From contig NZ_CP085990.1 in NCBI RefSeq assembly GCF_020736705.1, forward strand, positions 2,728,001 to 2,792,000: a DNA stretch of 64,000 nt, in the 5' to 3' direction. This DNA is from Psychrobacter sanguinis (lineage in GTDB: Bacteria; Pseudomonadota; Gammaproteobacteria; Pseudomonadales; Moraxellaceae). Below are positions 36,901-45,953 of the stretch, piece after piece. The notes beneath the pieces are model-generated. The model was not told the DNA's origin. It worked only from the letters and a program-made list of their open reading frames with translations, and made no database searches. The position numbers and the translations under genes were made by a program. Numbering within the stretch: the first letter of the stretch is position 1; each line of letters opens with the position of its first letter.

Positions 36901-38130
36901 ATGAACATCCTAATCGCCCCAGATTCATTTAAAGAGAGCCTAGAAGCCATTGAAGTGTGCGAAGCAATAAAAGCAGGCTTTAGCAACGTGTTCCCCGAGG
37001 CCGCCTACACGCTTTTGCCCCTTGCTGATGGGGGCGAAGGCACCTCTGCCGTCTTATCTTACGTTTTAGACGGTCAATGGCGACAGATTCAGGTTCATGA
37101 CCCCTTAATGCGGCCGATTACTTCAAAGTATTTTCTTACCGCTGATGGTATAGCTGTTATTGAAATTGCTGAAGCTTGTGGCCTACATTTATTAACTAAA
37201 GATGAGCGCAACCCCCTAATTGCCAGTAGCTTTGGTGTGGGCGAGATGATTGTCGATGCAATTGATCAAGGGGCGACAAATATCCTAATCGGTCTAGGAG
37301 GTAGCGCGACCAATGATGCGGGGGCTGGCATGCTTCAAGCGTTGGGGGTCAAATTACAAGATGCTAAAGGCACTGCGCTAAAACCAGGAGGCAGTAACCT
37401 CATTCAGCTGCACAGTATTGAGCACCAAGCACTTTATAATCTACTGTCTGACGTTACGATTACTGTTGCTTGTGATGTGACAAGCCCGCTATGTGGCCCT
37501 ACGGGTGCCAGTCATGTCTTCGGTCCACAAAAAGGCGCAACACCTGAACAGGTTCAGAGCTTAGATAACGCCTTAGGAATCTTTGCACAAGTAACTAATG
37601 CCCATAATATCAGCAAGACTGACTGCCGTGAGTTTGAGGGTGCCGGTGCTGCTGGCGGTCTAGGCTTTGGCTTAATGGCTTATTGTAATGCTAAGCTCAA
37701 ATCTGGATTTGATACTATTGCTGATATCGTTGAATTAGACAAACATTTAGCATTAGCCGATGTGGTTATCACAGGAGAAGGCATGTTTGATGCTCAAACA
37801 GCGATGGGTAAAGTTGCCAGTGGCGTGGCGAAATGTGCCAAGCAACATAACGTACCTGTCATTGCTATTTGCGGCGCCGTTGATCGACCCAATGAGCTGT
37901 CTGCTGCCACTACGAACGACATAAAGTCCGCCAGCATCGATGAGTCTCCATTATTAACGTCTCTGCAATTTGAGACCGATTTATTTGATATAGTGGTTCC
38001 TAGTCTTCAAAAGCTCGATAGCTTAGAACAAGTTTTTGCCAACGCTAACCGTAATGTGGCACATACCGCGTATCAGATAGCCACTGCCTTAAAACTTGGT
38101 AAGAATATTGCAGCCATTAAGTCTCGATAG
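36901..38130 (+). CDS. glxK: Glycerate kinase (GarK/GlxK type)
   Basis: A glycerate kinase type 1/2 family enzyme, 409 residues, phosphorylating D-glycerate with ATP and so channelling glyoxylate or glucarate breakdown into glycolysis. It begins MNILIAPDSFKESLEA, with the family signatures PLADGGEGTSAVL, GLGGSATNDAGAGMLQALG and the C-terminal ITGEGMFDAQTAMGKVASGVA. An extra loop near residues 335-365 (DRPNELSAATTNDIKSAS) makes it slightly longer than E. coli GarK. It lies 40 bases behind the permease, which suggests a glycerate uptake-and-use operon now interrupted upstream by the IS. Expression may be reduced or taken over by an IS promoter. Confidence 0.92.
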   Translation: MNILIAPDSFKESLEAIEVCEAIKAGFSNVFPEAAYTLLPLADGGEGTSAVLSYVLDGQWRQIQVHDPLMRPITSKYFLTADGIAVIEIAEACGLHLLTKDERNPLIASSFGVGEMIVDAIDQGATNILIGLGGSATNDAGAGMLQALGVKLQDAKGTALKPGGSNLIQLHSIEHQALYNLLSDVTITVACDVTSPLCGPTGASHVFGPQKGATPEQVQSLDNALGIFAQVTNAHNISKTDCREFEGAGAAGGLGFGLMAYCNAKLKSGFDTIADIVELDKHLALADVVITGEGMFDAQTAMGKVASGVAKCAKQHNVPVIAICGAVDRPNELSAATTNDIKSASIDESPLLTSLQFETDLFDIVVPSLQKLDSLEQVFANANRNVAHTAYQIATALKLGKNIAAIKSR

Positions 38131-38195
38131 CCAATGAAATAGATTTTGAAAATAAATTTACAGCACCCCACTCTCAAAGGAAATGAGTAGCTCAT

Positions 38196-40061
38196 ATGAA
38201 AAATAATCCAGAAAAATCAATGACAGCAAAAAATACGCCTCATCAAGTGGGTAAAAAGCTGGTGTTAACCTTTGTATTCGGTATAGGACTAGGGCTAGCA
38301 AGTCTAGCAAGTGCAGACAGCCAATCGTTGCAAATATCTGAGAACAAAACCTATAAAGTCCTGCCTCCTATTCACAACAGCGCTGTGGCTACAAGTCAAC
38401 CCACTGTTGATTCAGCTATATTCTCATCAAATGCTATTGAGCATCCTTTGTGGGCTAAAAATGGCATGGTGGCCTCACAAGAAGCATTGGCCTCAGATAT
38501 TGGGCTGCAAATTCTAAAAGATGGGGGCAATGCGGTGGATGCTGCCGTCGCTGTGGGGTTTGCTTTAGCCGTTACCCTTCCTCGTGCCGGTAATATCGGT
38601 GGCGGTGGTTTTATGCTTATTTATGACGCCAAATCTGGCAAAACCATTGCGCTAGATTATCGTGAGAAAGCCCCAAGCAAAGCTTACAAAGACATGTATC
38701 TAGATAAACAGGGTAATGCAGATAGTGATCTGTCTCGTTACCATGGTTTAGCAGTGGGCGTTCCCGGTACGGTGGCTGGGTTGGTTAGCGCTTTAGAGAA
38801 TCACGGAAGCCTTCCCCTTAAGACAGTCATGGCTCCAGCAATTAAACTGGCTGAAGAAGGTATTGAAGTCACTCCTGGGCTAGCAGATTCTTTATTAGCA
38901 CTAGAAAAAAGACTCAAAAAATGGCCGAGTACCGCTAAAATCTTCTTTAAGCCCGATGGAAGTGCCTATCAAGTAGGCGAACGCTTATATCAACCAGAGT
39001 TGGCTCAGTCTTTGAAACTTATTTCAAATCAAGGCGCTGATGGATTTTATAAAGGTAAAACTGCCGAACAAATTGTTAAAGCTATTAACGAGGCAGGTGG
39101 AATCATGAGTTTAGAAGATTTCGCTAATTATAAAGCCATTGAACGCGAACCGGTTCGGGGTACTTACCGCGGTTATGAAATTGCCTCAATGCCCCCACCT
39201 TCTTCGGGTGGCGCACATATCATCCAGATTCTAAATATATTAGAAGGCTACCCTCTCAAAGACTACGGACATAATAGTGCACAAACCATTCATTTAATGT
39301 CCGAAGCGATGCAACTGGCCTATGCGGATAGGTCTGAGTATTTAGGCGATGCAGATTTTATTGACGTACCTTTAACAGGCATTACTTCTAAAGCCTATGC
39401 TCAAAAGCTTCGCAGTGGCATTAATCCTGATAAAGCCACGCCAGCTACCGCTATTAAACCCAATAATCCTTTACCTTACGAAAGTGATGAAACCACTCAT
39501 TTTTCAGTGGTGGACAGTCTAGGTAATGCGGTCTCTAATACTTACACTCTGAACTTCTCGTATGGGACAGGGTTGGTGGCTGAAGGAACGGGGATTTTGT
39601 TAAACAACGAAATGGATGACTTCTCTGCCAAACCTGGTACAGCTAATGCCTATGGACTTTTGGGCAACGATGCCAATGCCGTAGCGGGTAATAAACGCCC
39701 TCTTTCTTCTATGAGCCCGACTATTGTGTTCAAAAATAGCCAACCTTATATTGTGACCGGTAGCCCTGGTGGTAGTCGAATAATCACCACAGTGACTCAA
39801 ATTATTTCTAACGTAATCGATCACGATTTAAATATTGCCGAAGCGACGCACGCACCGCGAATACATGACCAATGGATGCCAGATGAAATTCGCATTGAGA
39901 AGGCACTCAATATTGATACCATCAAGAAGCTTGAGTCTATGGGCCATACAATAACACCGAAAGAAACCATGGGCTCTACTCAATCGATTATGATAACGCC
40001 ATCAGGAAAATATGGCTCGACTGATCCGAGACTTGTTGATTCAGCAGTCGTAGGATATTAA
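38196..40061 (+). CDS. ggt: Gamma-glutamyltransferase (periplasmic)
   Basis: A 621-residue N-terminal nucleophile hydrolase that cleaves glutathione and other gamma-glutamyl compounds in the periplasm. The signal peptide is KKLVLTFVFGIGLGLASLASA (about residues 22-42). The large-subunit core has HPLWAKNGMVASQEALAS and RAGNIGGGGFML; autoprocessing occurs before the Thr in DETTHFSVVDSLGNAVS, producing the small subunit with its GTGILLNNEMDDFS and GSPGGSRIITTV segments. AAAGGA and a short ATGAGTAG motif precede the start. The length is typical (about 580) plus a longer N-terminus. It may supply cysteine and glutamate from external glutathione. Confidence 0.93.
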   Translation: MKNNPEKSMTAKNTPHQVGKKLVLTFVFGIGLGLASLASADSQSLQISENKTYKVLPPIHNSAVATSQPTVDSAIFSSNAIEHPLWAKNGMVASQEALASDIGLQILKDGGNAVDAAVAVGFALAVTLPRAGNIGGGGFMLIYDAKSGKTIALDYREKAPSKAYKDMYLDKQGNADSDLSRYHGLAVGVPGTVAGLVSALENHGSLPLKTVMAPAIKLAEEGIEVTPGLADSLLALEKRLKKWPSTAKIFFKPDGSAYQVGERLYQPELAQSLKLISNQGADGFYKGKTAEQIVKAINEAGGIMSLEDFANYKAIEREPVRGTYRGYEIASMPPPSSGGAHIIQILNILEGYPLKDYGHNSAQTIHLMSEAMQLAYADRSEYLGDADFIDVPLTGITSKAYAQKLRSGINPDKATPATAIKPNNPLPYESDETTHFSVVDSLGNAVSNTYTLNFSYGTGLVAEGTGILLNNEMDDFSAKPGTANAYGLLGNDANAVAGNKRPLSSMSPTIVFKNSQPYIVTGSPGGSRIITTVTQIISNVIDHDLNIAEATHAPRIHDQWMPDEIRIEKALNIDTIKKLESMGHTITPKETMGSTQSIMITPSGKYGSTDPRLVDSAVVGY

Positions 40062-40167
40062 AAAATCATCAATTAAAGCATTTATATGCAATATAATTTA
40101 GACTATACCTAATTAACACCGTACAGGCCTAAGGCCAGATTCATAAAAGACGACAAAGGAACTTAAA

Positions 40168-41322
40168 GTGACAACTCAAACCTCTAGCAGCTCTCAAAAA
40201 AAACACGTTGCTATTATTTTAGGTGGTCAATCACCTGAACATGCCGTTTCTATAAACTCGGGATGTTCCTTATTGAACCATATTGATCGAAATCGATTTA
40301 ATGTAGAAGCCATCTATATCGATATCGAAGGACGTTGGTGGCAATACCCTCACCAAGAGTCTTATACCTCAGATATTTTTACTATCGAGACGGCACAAGC
40401 CATAGCTCAACGCTGCGTCATCATCCCTGATGAGACTTATCAGTTGGTTAAACTTCCAAGCCTTGAAAAGATAGTCTGTGATGTCTGCTTTTCAATTGTG
40501 CATGGATCTACTGGAGAGGATGGCAAGCTTCAAGGGGTCTTTGAAGTTGCCAATTTGCCTTATGTAGGCACTGACGTCGCAGGCTCAGCAGTGGGAATGA
40601 ACAAGGTTATTATGAAAGACATTCTTAATGCCAATGATATTCCAACTGCCAACTACCGAATTGTTGATGCCCGTAGTTGGAAGGCCGATGCCGCTTCACT
40701 TATTGAAGACGTACGAAGTCTTAAGCTACCTATCTTTGTTAAGCCTGCAAATACAGGATCAAGCGTCGGAATCAGCAAGGTAGATAGCTATGACGACTTA
40801 CAATCCGCCATTGAAGTTGCTTTAAAATTTGATCCCCAAGTTTTGGTTGAAGAAGGCATAACGCCGGCACGTGAACTTGAAGTGGCGGTCCTGGGGAATC
40901 ATAATCCAGAGGTCAGTTGCATCGGCGAAATTAATCCACCAGATGGCTTTTATGACTACGCTTCAAAGTATTTGAATGATACTGCTAAGCTGTCCTACCC
41001 TGCGACAGTAGAGCCTGAAGTCGAAGCTAAAATGCGAGACATAGCGGTTAAAACCTATAAAGTTCTAGGTCTTAAAGGACTCAGCCGTGTTGATTTCTTA
41101 TTAGATCAGGCTACAAATGAGCCTTATATTATTGAAGTGAACACCTTACCTGGCTTTACCAATATTAGTATGTATCCTAAATTATGGGATGTATCAGGCA
41201 AACCATATTCAACGCTAATTACTGAGTTGATTGAATTGGCTTTAGACGCACATAAAGACAAGCAGCAACGCCAACTGGATTTTGCCAGAGAGCTAAGCGA
41301 ACTTCAGAAATCAGCCCATTAA
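40168..41322 (+). CDS. ddl: D-alanine-D-alanine ligase (DdlA type)
   Basis: An ATP-grasp ligase forming the D-Ala-D-Ala dipeptide of peptidoglycan. It has 384 residues, closer to the DdlA/VanA length than to DdlB. Motifs are VAIILGGQSPEHAVS (usually EHEVS), HGSTGEDGKLQG, KPANTGSSVGISKV, GFYDYASKYLND and the metal-binding IIEVNTLPGFTNISMYPKLW. The start is GTG with AAAGGA seven bases upstream. It does not sit in the dcw cell-division cluster, consistent with a second or stand-alone ligase. A bidirectional terminator follows 130 bases downstream. Confidence 0.93.
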   Translation: MTTQTSSSSQKKHVAIILGGQSPEHAVSINSGCSLLNHIDRNRFNVEAIYIDIEGRWWQYPHQESYTSDIFTIETAQAIAQRCVIIPDETYQLVKLPSLEKIVCDVCFSIVHGSTGEDGKLQGVFEVANLPYVGTDVAGSAVGMNKVIMKDILNANDIPTANYRIVDARSWKADAASLIEDVRSLKLPIFVKPANTGSSVGISKVDSYDDLQSAIEVALKFDPQVLVEEGITPARELEVAVLGNHNPEVSCIGEINPPDGFYDYASKYLNDTAKLSYPATVEPEVEAKMRDIAVKTYKVLGLKGLSRVDFLLDQATNEPYIIEVNTLPGFTNISMYPKLWDVSGKPYSTLITELIELALDAHKDKQQRQLDFARELSELQKSAH

Positions 41323-41454
41323 CGTCTGTTTTGAGTGCTGTTTAAAGATATAATTTAAAGTCTTTAATAGCTGATTCTATTCTTTACTGCTCGGTTTTGC
41401 GAAGATAACAGTTAAACACGAATAGCAGACAAGTAATTCTATTAGTCATTTCCC

Positions 41455-41489
41455 AAAAAAACTCCCTGCTATTAAGCAGGGAGTTTTTT
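41455..41489. terminator. Bidirectional intrinsic terminator (ddl / DUF4178 gene)
   Basis: A perfect stem AAAAAACTCCCTGCT / AGCAGGGAGTTTTTT with loop ATTA; A- and T-runs make it work for both convergent transcripts. Confidence 0.9.
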
Positions 41490-41568
41490 AATATCAGTCA
41501 TTTATTTGTCGAAGTTCGCTATTTACCATATTTCTAATAAAGATTAATCTAATTCATTATATTTATCT

Positions 41569-43425
41569 TTACTTATGTGATCCACCAGAGCTATAACCGG
41601 TACGACCATTACTGTTACTATTGCCTCCCCCGACACCACCAGGAATAATAATAATCCCGCCACCTCCTCGGGTCGCTTCTTCATCAGGGTTAGGGCCAGT
41701 TACCGCCGGTCTCGAAGCAGCACCAATAAAGAAACTTACGATTAAAGCAATCACTATAATGACCACAGATAACCCTTGAGCGCCCGCAGAGTGATAGTTG
41801 AATGGTCCAGTCTCTACCTCATCATTCACATAATCTTTCTCAGATTCGCTGGCTCTAAAATAGACAATATAAATCAAGATAGCAGCAATAATACCGACAA
41901 TAAGTGAGCCTCCTGCCAGCAGCCACACAGCCGCTTGCAAAATAGTATGCCAAATCAGCAAAGTCTTTAAACTTCCTGACTCACTAAACCCACTATGAGT
42001 GGCTGTTGAATTCTTTTTATTTAAATAGCTGCCAAACCATTCTTCCAGCTTGCTATAACTTATAGGTTTGGCACGGGTATAGGTAATTTCACGCTCAGTT
42101 TGCTCCGAGGTAATGACCTCATCACCGCTGACATAATCTATTAATAAATCACTATCATCGGTTTTAACTTTCCAGTTAAATGCGCCCATCGCAAAGGTCA
42201 CCCTATTGCGATAGCCTGAATCAACCTGACGCCATTGCTTATTGTCGTACAGGAGCTGTCCTCGCTCAGGTACTGGCATTTCACTGAGCACCCTTGCCAC
42301 AAACCAGCCTCTAGACTCCTCGGATAACCACAGAAAACCATCCGTCAGACTATAGAGTAAGTATTCTGTCCAAGTCGCAAATTCACCAACTTCATTCAAG
42401 CGCATGATGCCAATGACCACATAATCATGGTAACTATCACTCACGGCTCTGTTGGCGATCTCATCCTCTGCTAAAGAAAACTTATTAACCTCAATAAGAT
42501 CAGTAGCAGAGATACGCGCTTTAGCACCCAATGGCAACGTACTGTCAAAATGCTGCATTGCTGCATGCATTTCTATGATTTCAGCTTTGCTACCGGTGAG
42601 CTTACTTTCACTGTGACAAGCCGGACAAACTAAGTAATCAGTCGCACCCTCGACATAAGGAATAGGACTACCACAATTAGGACAGTCAATCTTACTAATA
42701 ATCAGTGATGACCCTGCTGCCCTACTTTGACCTGCCTGCTCGTTAATTTGACGCTCATCTTTAAGCAGCTGCATTTGTAGCGCAGCTAACTCAATCGCTT
42801 GACCTTGGTGCACCACAGGTGGATAATCTGGACCTAATTCCGCATAATCTAGGGTAATAAACTCACGTTTATATTGCGCATCTATGACCCAAGTTTCCCA
42901 GCCCTCACCCATGACGAAAGGTAGCTCGCCCTCACCAGCGATGGCATAGGCCTCACGTCTATCACTAACTTGATACCGTACTTGGTTAAACTCTACGCTA
43001 TCAGTAATCGATAGATTATCGTAAGTAGGCAGATTACTAGACTGACCTGAACCAATGGTAATACTGTATTGTCCAAGCGCCTCAGATAGCCATCCTGTGT
43101 CACCATTGGCAAACTGTAAGTACCACTCGTTCCATACCCCTTGCCCATACTGCAATTGCACTCGGCCAATTACAGCAAAATCGTCGCCTTTAAAGCGACC
43201 GACACTGCCTATCTGTACTGGTGAGTAATCCTCAATAGTCAGTGATTGTTTGCCTTGAGCCTTTAAAGCTTCGCCTTCACGCAGCACGGTTGTCTGACAA
43301 TATTCACACACAGCCATGACAGAACCTGGAGAGGCAAACTCTACAGGTGCACCACAAGAGGGACAAGGCGCGGTGAACGTCAGTACGTTAAAGTTACTGG
43401 GTAGCTTAGGCGTTGAGTTGGACAA
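41569..43425 (-). CDS. DUF4178 membrane protein with two zinc ribbons
   Basis: A 618-residue protein of unknown biochemical role. It holds two similar halves, each a zinc ribbon (CPSCGAPVEF...CEYC at about 19-42; CPNCGSPIPY...CPAC at about 246-269) followed by a DUF4178-type beta domain. A first hydrophobic stretch lies at about 490-525 and a second at about 550-573; the tail is Gly/Ser-rich (GGGGIIIIPGGVGGG), like Sec-independent membrane proteins of envelope stress loci. The start is probably the TTG at 43425, with AGAGAG seven bases upstream inside a duplicated 18-bp unit. It is the last gene of a minus-strand set with SPFH, DUF350, AdoMet decarboxylase and aminopropyltransferase genes. 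The zinc-ribbon plus SPFH pairing suggests an assembly at the membrane. Confidence 0.8.
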   Translation of the reverse strand: MSNSTPKLPSNFNVLTFTAPCPSCGAPVEFASPGSVMAVCEYCQTTVLREGEALKAQGKQSLTIEDYSPVQIGSVGRFKGDDFAVIGRVQLQYGQGVWNEWYLQFANGDTGWLSEALGQYSITIGSGQSSNLPTYDNLSITDSVEFNQVRYQVSDRREAYAIAGEGELPFVMGEGWETWVIDAQYKREFITLDYAELGPDYPPVVHQGQAIELAALQMQLLKDERQINEQAGQSRAAGSSLIISKIDCPNCGSPIPYVEGATDYLVCPACHSESKLTGSKAEIIEMHAAMQHFDSTLPLGAKARISATDLIEVNKFSLAEDEIANRAVSDSYHDYVVIGIMRLNEVGEFATWTEYLLYSLTDGFLWLSEESRGWFVARVLSEMPVPERGQLLYDNKQWRQVDSGYRNRVTFAMGAFNWKVKTDDSDLLIDYVSGDEVITSEQTEREITYTRAKPISYSKLEEWFGSYLNKKNSTATHSGFSESGSLKTLLIWHTILQAAVWLLAGGSLIVGIIAAILIYIVYFRASESEKDYVNDEVETGPFNYHSAGAQGLSVVIIVIALIVSFFIGAASRPAVTGPNPDEEATRGGGGIIIIPGGVGGGNSNSNGRTGYSSGGSHK

Positions 43426-43461
43426 GTTGTTACTCTCTATTATGTTGTTACTCTCTATTAT
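43426..43461. repeat. Direct duplication of an 18-bp unit at a gene junction
   Basis: GTTGTTACTCTCTATTAT occurs twice head-to-tail (43426-43443, and 43444-43461). One copy overlaps the SPFH stop codon, and the other carries the AGAGAG ribosome site of the DUF4178 gene on the minus strand. Confidence 0.85.
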
Positions 43462-44516
43462 TTAGACAATTGAGCTAAAATCTTGGCTTTAGTTTCATCA
43501 TAATCTTCTTGGCTTATTAACCCTTGATCTAGCAAAGTTTTTAGCTGAGTTAATCTTGCCATAAAGTCAGGTTCAGCTGCTTGTGGCTGTGTTGTAGATG
43601 GCTGCTGCTGATTTGACTGTTGGTTTGCTTGCTGGTTTTGAGAAGGCATATTAGAACCCCTAGGCTGCATCGCCTCGCTCATTACCTGACCCATATTCAT
43701 ACCCACTCCAAGACCTGCGCCTATGCCTGCCATGCCGCCTTCATTTTTAGCAGCATGTTGAATCGCTTCAGCCGTCTGATAACGGGTATATTCGTTGATA
43801 TCGCCAATCATGCCCATAGAGATGCGTTTATCTAAAGTTTTTTGCAGCTCATCAGGTAATGACACGTTCTCTACCACAAAAGACTCAAGCGACAGACCAT
43901 ATTTAGCAAAATCAGGTTGCAGCTCTTTTCTAATCTCTTCTGCCATTAATCCTTGATTGGCTGCCAGATCAATAAACGCAATCTCACTCTGACCTAAGCC
44001 CGATGCCAAATCTGAAACAATTAAATTACGTAGCTGTGGCTCAATTTGCTCGGCACGATAGTTGTCATTCATACCTGTAATGGTTTGATAGAACTGAGTC
44101 ACATCATTAATTTTGTAAGAGTACATACCGAAAGCACGCAAGCGAACCATACCAAATTCTGAATCTCTGACGGTGACAGGCTGCGTTGTTCCCCATTTAC
44201 GACCTTGTTGTAGACGGGTACTGAAAAACAAAACGTCTGACTTAAAGGGAGAGTCAAAGCCCATGCGCCAATTTCTTAAATTAGTCATCACTGGCAAGGT
44301 TTCAGTGGTCAAAGTATAGCGACCAGCCGTAAAGACATCTGCTATTTGGCCTTCATTAACAAACACCGCCACTTGACCATCGCGCACAGTCAGTGTCGCC
44401 CCATTTTGGATTTCATTATCCGCCATAGGAAATTTCCACATCAATACGTCATCGTCCTGCCAATCCCATTCTATGGCATCAATAAATTGTTTTTTAATAA
44501 AACTTCTAAGTCCCAT
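43458..44516 (-). CDS. SPFH-domain protein with C-terminal SHOCT domain (virion core protein type)
   Basis: A 352-residue protein of the SPFH/Band 7 YdjI-like group. The N-terminal GLRSFIKKQFIDAIEW is an amphipathic lead. The SPFH body contains TLTVRDGQVAVFVNEGQ, TENLP-type TTETLPVMTNLRNW and SLESFVVENVSLPDELQKTLDKR. A Met/Gly segment and a Gln/Asn/Pro linker (about 285-315) lead to a SHOCT domain, FMARLTQLKTLLDQGLISQEDYDETKAKILAQL, a known oligomerisation and membrane-proximal module. Family members are scaffolds near the inner membrane. It lies upstream of the DUF4178 gene, overlapping its 18-bp repeat, and downstream of the DUF350 gene, supporting a shared complex. Confidence 0.82.
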   Translation of the reverse strand: MGLRSFIKKQFIDAIEWDWQDDDVLMWKFPMADNEIQNGATLTVRDGQVAVFVNEGQIADVFTAGRYTLTTETLPVMTNLRNWRMGFDSPFKSDVLFFSTRLQQGRKWGTTQPVTVRDSEFGMVRLRAFGMYSYKINDVTQFYQTITGMNDNYRAEQIEPQLRNLIVSDLASGLGQSEIAFIDLAANQGLMAEEIRKELQPDFAKYGLSLESFVVENVSLPDELQKTLDKRISMGMIGDINEYTRYQTAEAIQHAAKNEGGMAGIGAGLGVGMNMGQVMSEAMQPRGSNMPSQNQQANQQSNQQQPSTTQPQAAEPDFMARLTQLKTLLDQGLISQEDYDETKAKILAQLSK

Positions 44517-44674
44517 GAGAGTTATCCTTTATATTAATTTGATTGAAAATTTTAATTGAATATCAATGATTAACTGGCATTGATTCAGTAGCATTTATAC
44601 AGATACTGCTATTAACCAGCTGTGATTTTAATCTTGATAATAAGTAAATGAATGTCAACGTCAAATCTTAGCGT

Positions 44675-45082
44675 TTAAGATAAGATCCCAGCATTAATAA
44701 TCCCTAATACCAACGCACTTACGCCAAGCAGTCCGCCTACAGCAGTATTATTACGTCGTATATGTTCAGGCACATTACCGATAACTTTTGCCATGATAAA
44801 ATAGCCCACAATCTGTACCGCCATTGCCACCGCACTCCAGATTAAAAAGGCCACAAAGCCCGTGTTGTAGATAGCACTGGCGGCTAACGGCAATGAGAAG
44901 CCCAAGATAGCACCACCAAAACTTAAGGCGGCTGATCCCGATCCCTTACGGATGAGGGCAATTTCATTGTAGGGCGTAAGGGCCATATAAATCATCGAAA
45001 ATACAATGAGCATCACCACGCCGCCACCAAAGTAGATGGCGTAATAAAGTAGTTCCGTCTGCAAGCTGTCAAAATTCTGCAT
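44675..45082 (-). CDS. DUF350 (YjfL-like) membrane protein
   Basis: A 135-residue integral membrane protein with four predicted helices (about 12-33, 50-69, 76-98, 112-133). It shows the DUF350 features NEIALIRKGSGSAALSFGGAILGFSLPLA and a repeat of similar Gly-rich helices. In E. coli the relative YjfL is encoded with a PspA-like protein and a glutathionylspermidine-synthetase-like ATP-grasp enzyme; here it sits with SPFH and polyamine genes. Function is unknown. A 158-base gap separates it from the SPFH gene and 249 bases from the AdoMet decarboxylase gene; I saw no gene or terminator there, only a threefold short repeat of GGTGCTTRTTAAATTG type at 45120-45170. Confidence 0.8.
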   Translation of the reverse strand: MQNFDSLQTELLYYAIYFGGGVVMLIVFSMIYMALTPYNEIALIRKGSGSAALSFGGAILGFSLPLAASAIYNTGFVAFLIWSAVAMAVQIVGYFIMAKVIGNVPEHIRRNNTAVGGLLGVSALVLGIINAGILS

Positions 45083-45331
45083 TAAGTGCGTCCTAAGTTT
45101 TTATTACTTTTATTAAGTTTGGTGCTTATTAAATTGGGTGCTTGTTAAATTGAGTGCTAAATCGAGCGTTGAAGAAGTGATTTGTTAAGTTTAAGCATTT
45201 TTTGGCTGAACTCTAAAATCTAATGCTAACAGCCTAGTATTAATATTAAACTTAAACTTTTATTAAATCCTTAACAGACCCTTTATAAAAATATGACTAC
45301 TTACTCTCTATCATAAAGTAAATATATTGAA

Positions 45332-45841
45332 TTAATGTTGAGAATTGTTTGGTATCTGGTGTTGGCGTGAAACATTATTAACATGGTGTTGTAAAGGCTT
45401 AAAGATATTTTTACATACTTCATATAACGCATCTGCCTTGCCGCTATTGTCTTGTGTGACATTACACACATAGATGTCTAGCGTCACCGTTTGATACTCG
45501 CCCCAAGTGTGCAAACACAGATGAGACTCCGCTAACAACAGAGTCAGGGTGATACCACTGACTTGATTCTCTATGTCGTGGTTTAGGTTAGAGCTTTGGG
45601 TCGTTTCTTCAACTTTGACAGTGTCAGTAGTATTGTCCTGTTGAAACTGCTGACCAAACTCATGTACTGCATTACCGACCAAGGTCAAACCCACCTCTTC
45701 TACTGCCGCTATTAACAAACCTAACAGAGGCTCAGTACGGGTCAAAACTTCAGGCTCGCACTGACATTGCCAAAACTCGGCCAATATATGTTTACCTGTC
45801 ATAGAAGTGCTCTGCATGGGTTCAACCTGTGTCAGTTTCAT
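45332..45841 (-). CDS. speD: S-adenosylmethionine decarboxylase proenzyme (SpeD, Thermotoga-like class)
   Basis: A pyruvoyl enzyme giving decarboxylated AdoMet, the aminopropyl donor. It has 169 residues. The cleavage site is LAESHLCLHTW: Ser106 would become the pyruvoyl group, His111 (Ser+5) and Cys126 (Ser+20, in YVCN) match the spacing of the catalytic residues in the small archaeal/Thermotoga class. The N-terminus includes GKHILAEFWQCQ. An extra stretch of about 25 residues rich in Thr, Glu, Asn and Gln (about 66-92) precedes the cleavage region and is not usual. All key residues remain, so it should be active. It is 113 bases downstream of the aminopropyltransferase gene. Confidence 0.88.
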   Translation of the reverse strand: MKLTQVEPMQSTSMTGKHILAEFWQCQCEPEVLTRTEPLLGLLIAAVEEVGLTLVGNAVHEFGQQFQQDNTTDTVKVEETTQSSNLNHDIENQVSGITLTLLLAESHLCLHTWGEYQTVTLDIYVCNVTQDNSGKADALYEVCKNIFKPLQHHVNNVSRQHQIPNNSQH

Positions 45842-45953
45842 ATTTATAATATTTTCCAGTTACTCATTCTCATTTTGCTTTAACATTTTTATTTAGCTAA
45901 TTTACCAGCTAAATATTTTTATCTAGTTCAAATTCTCGCAGTATTGTTATGAC

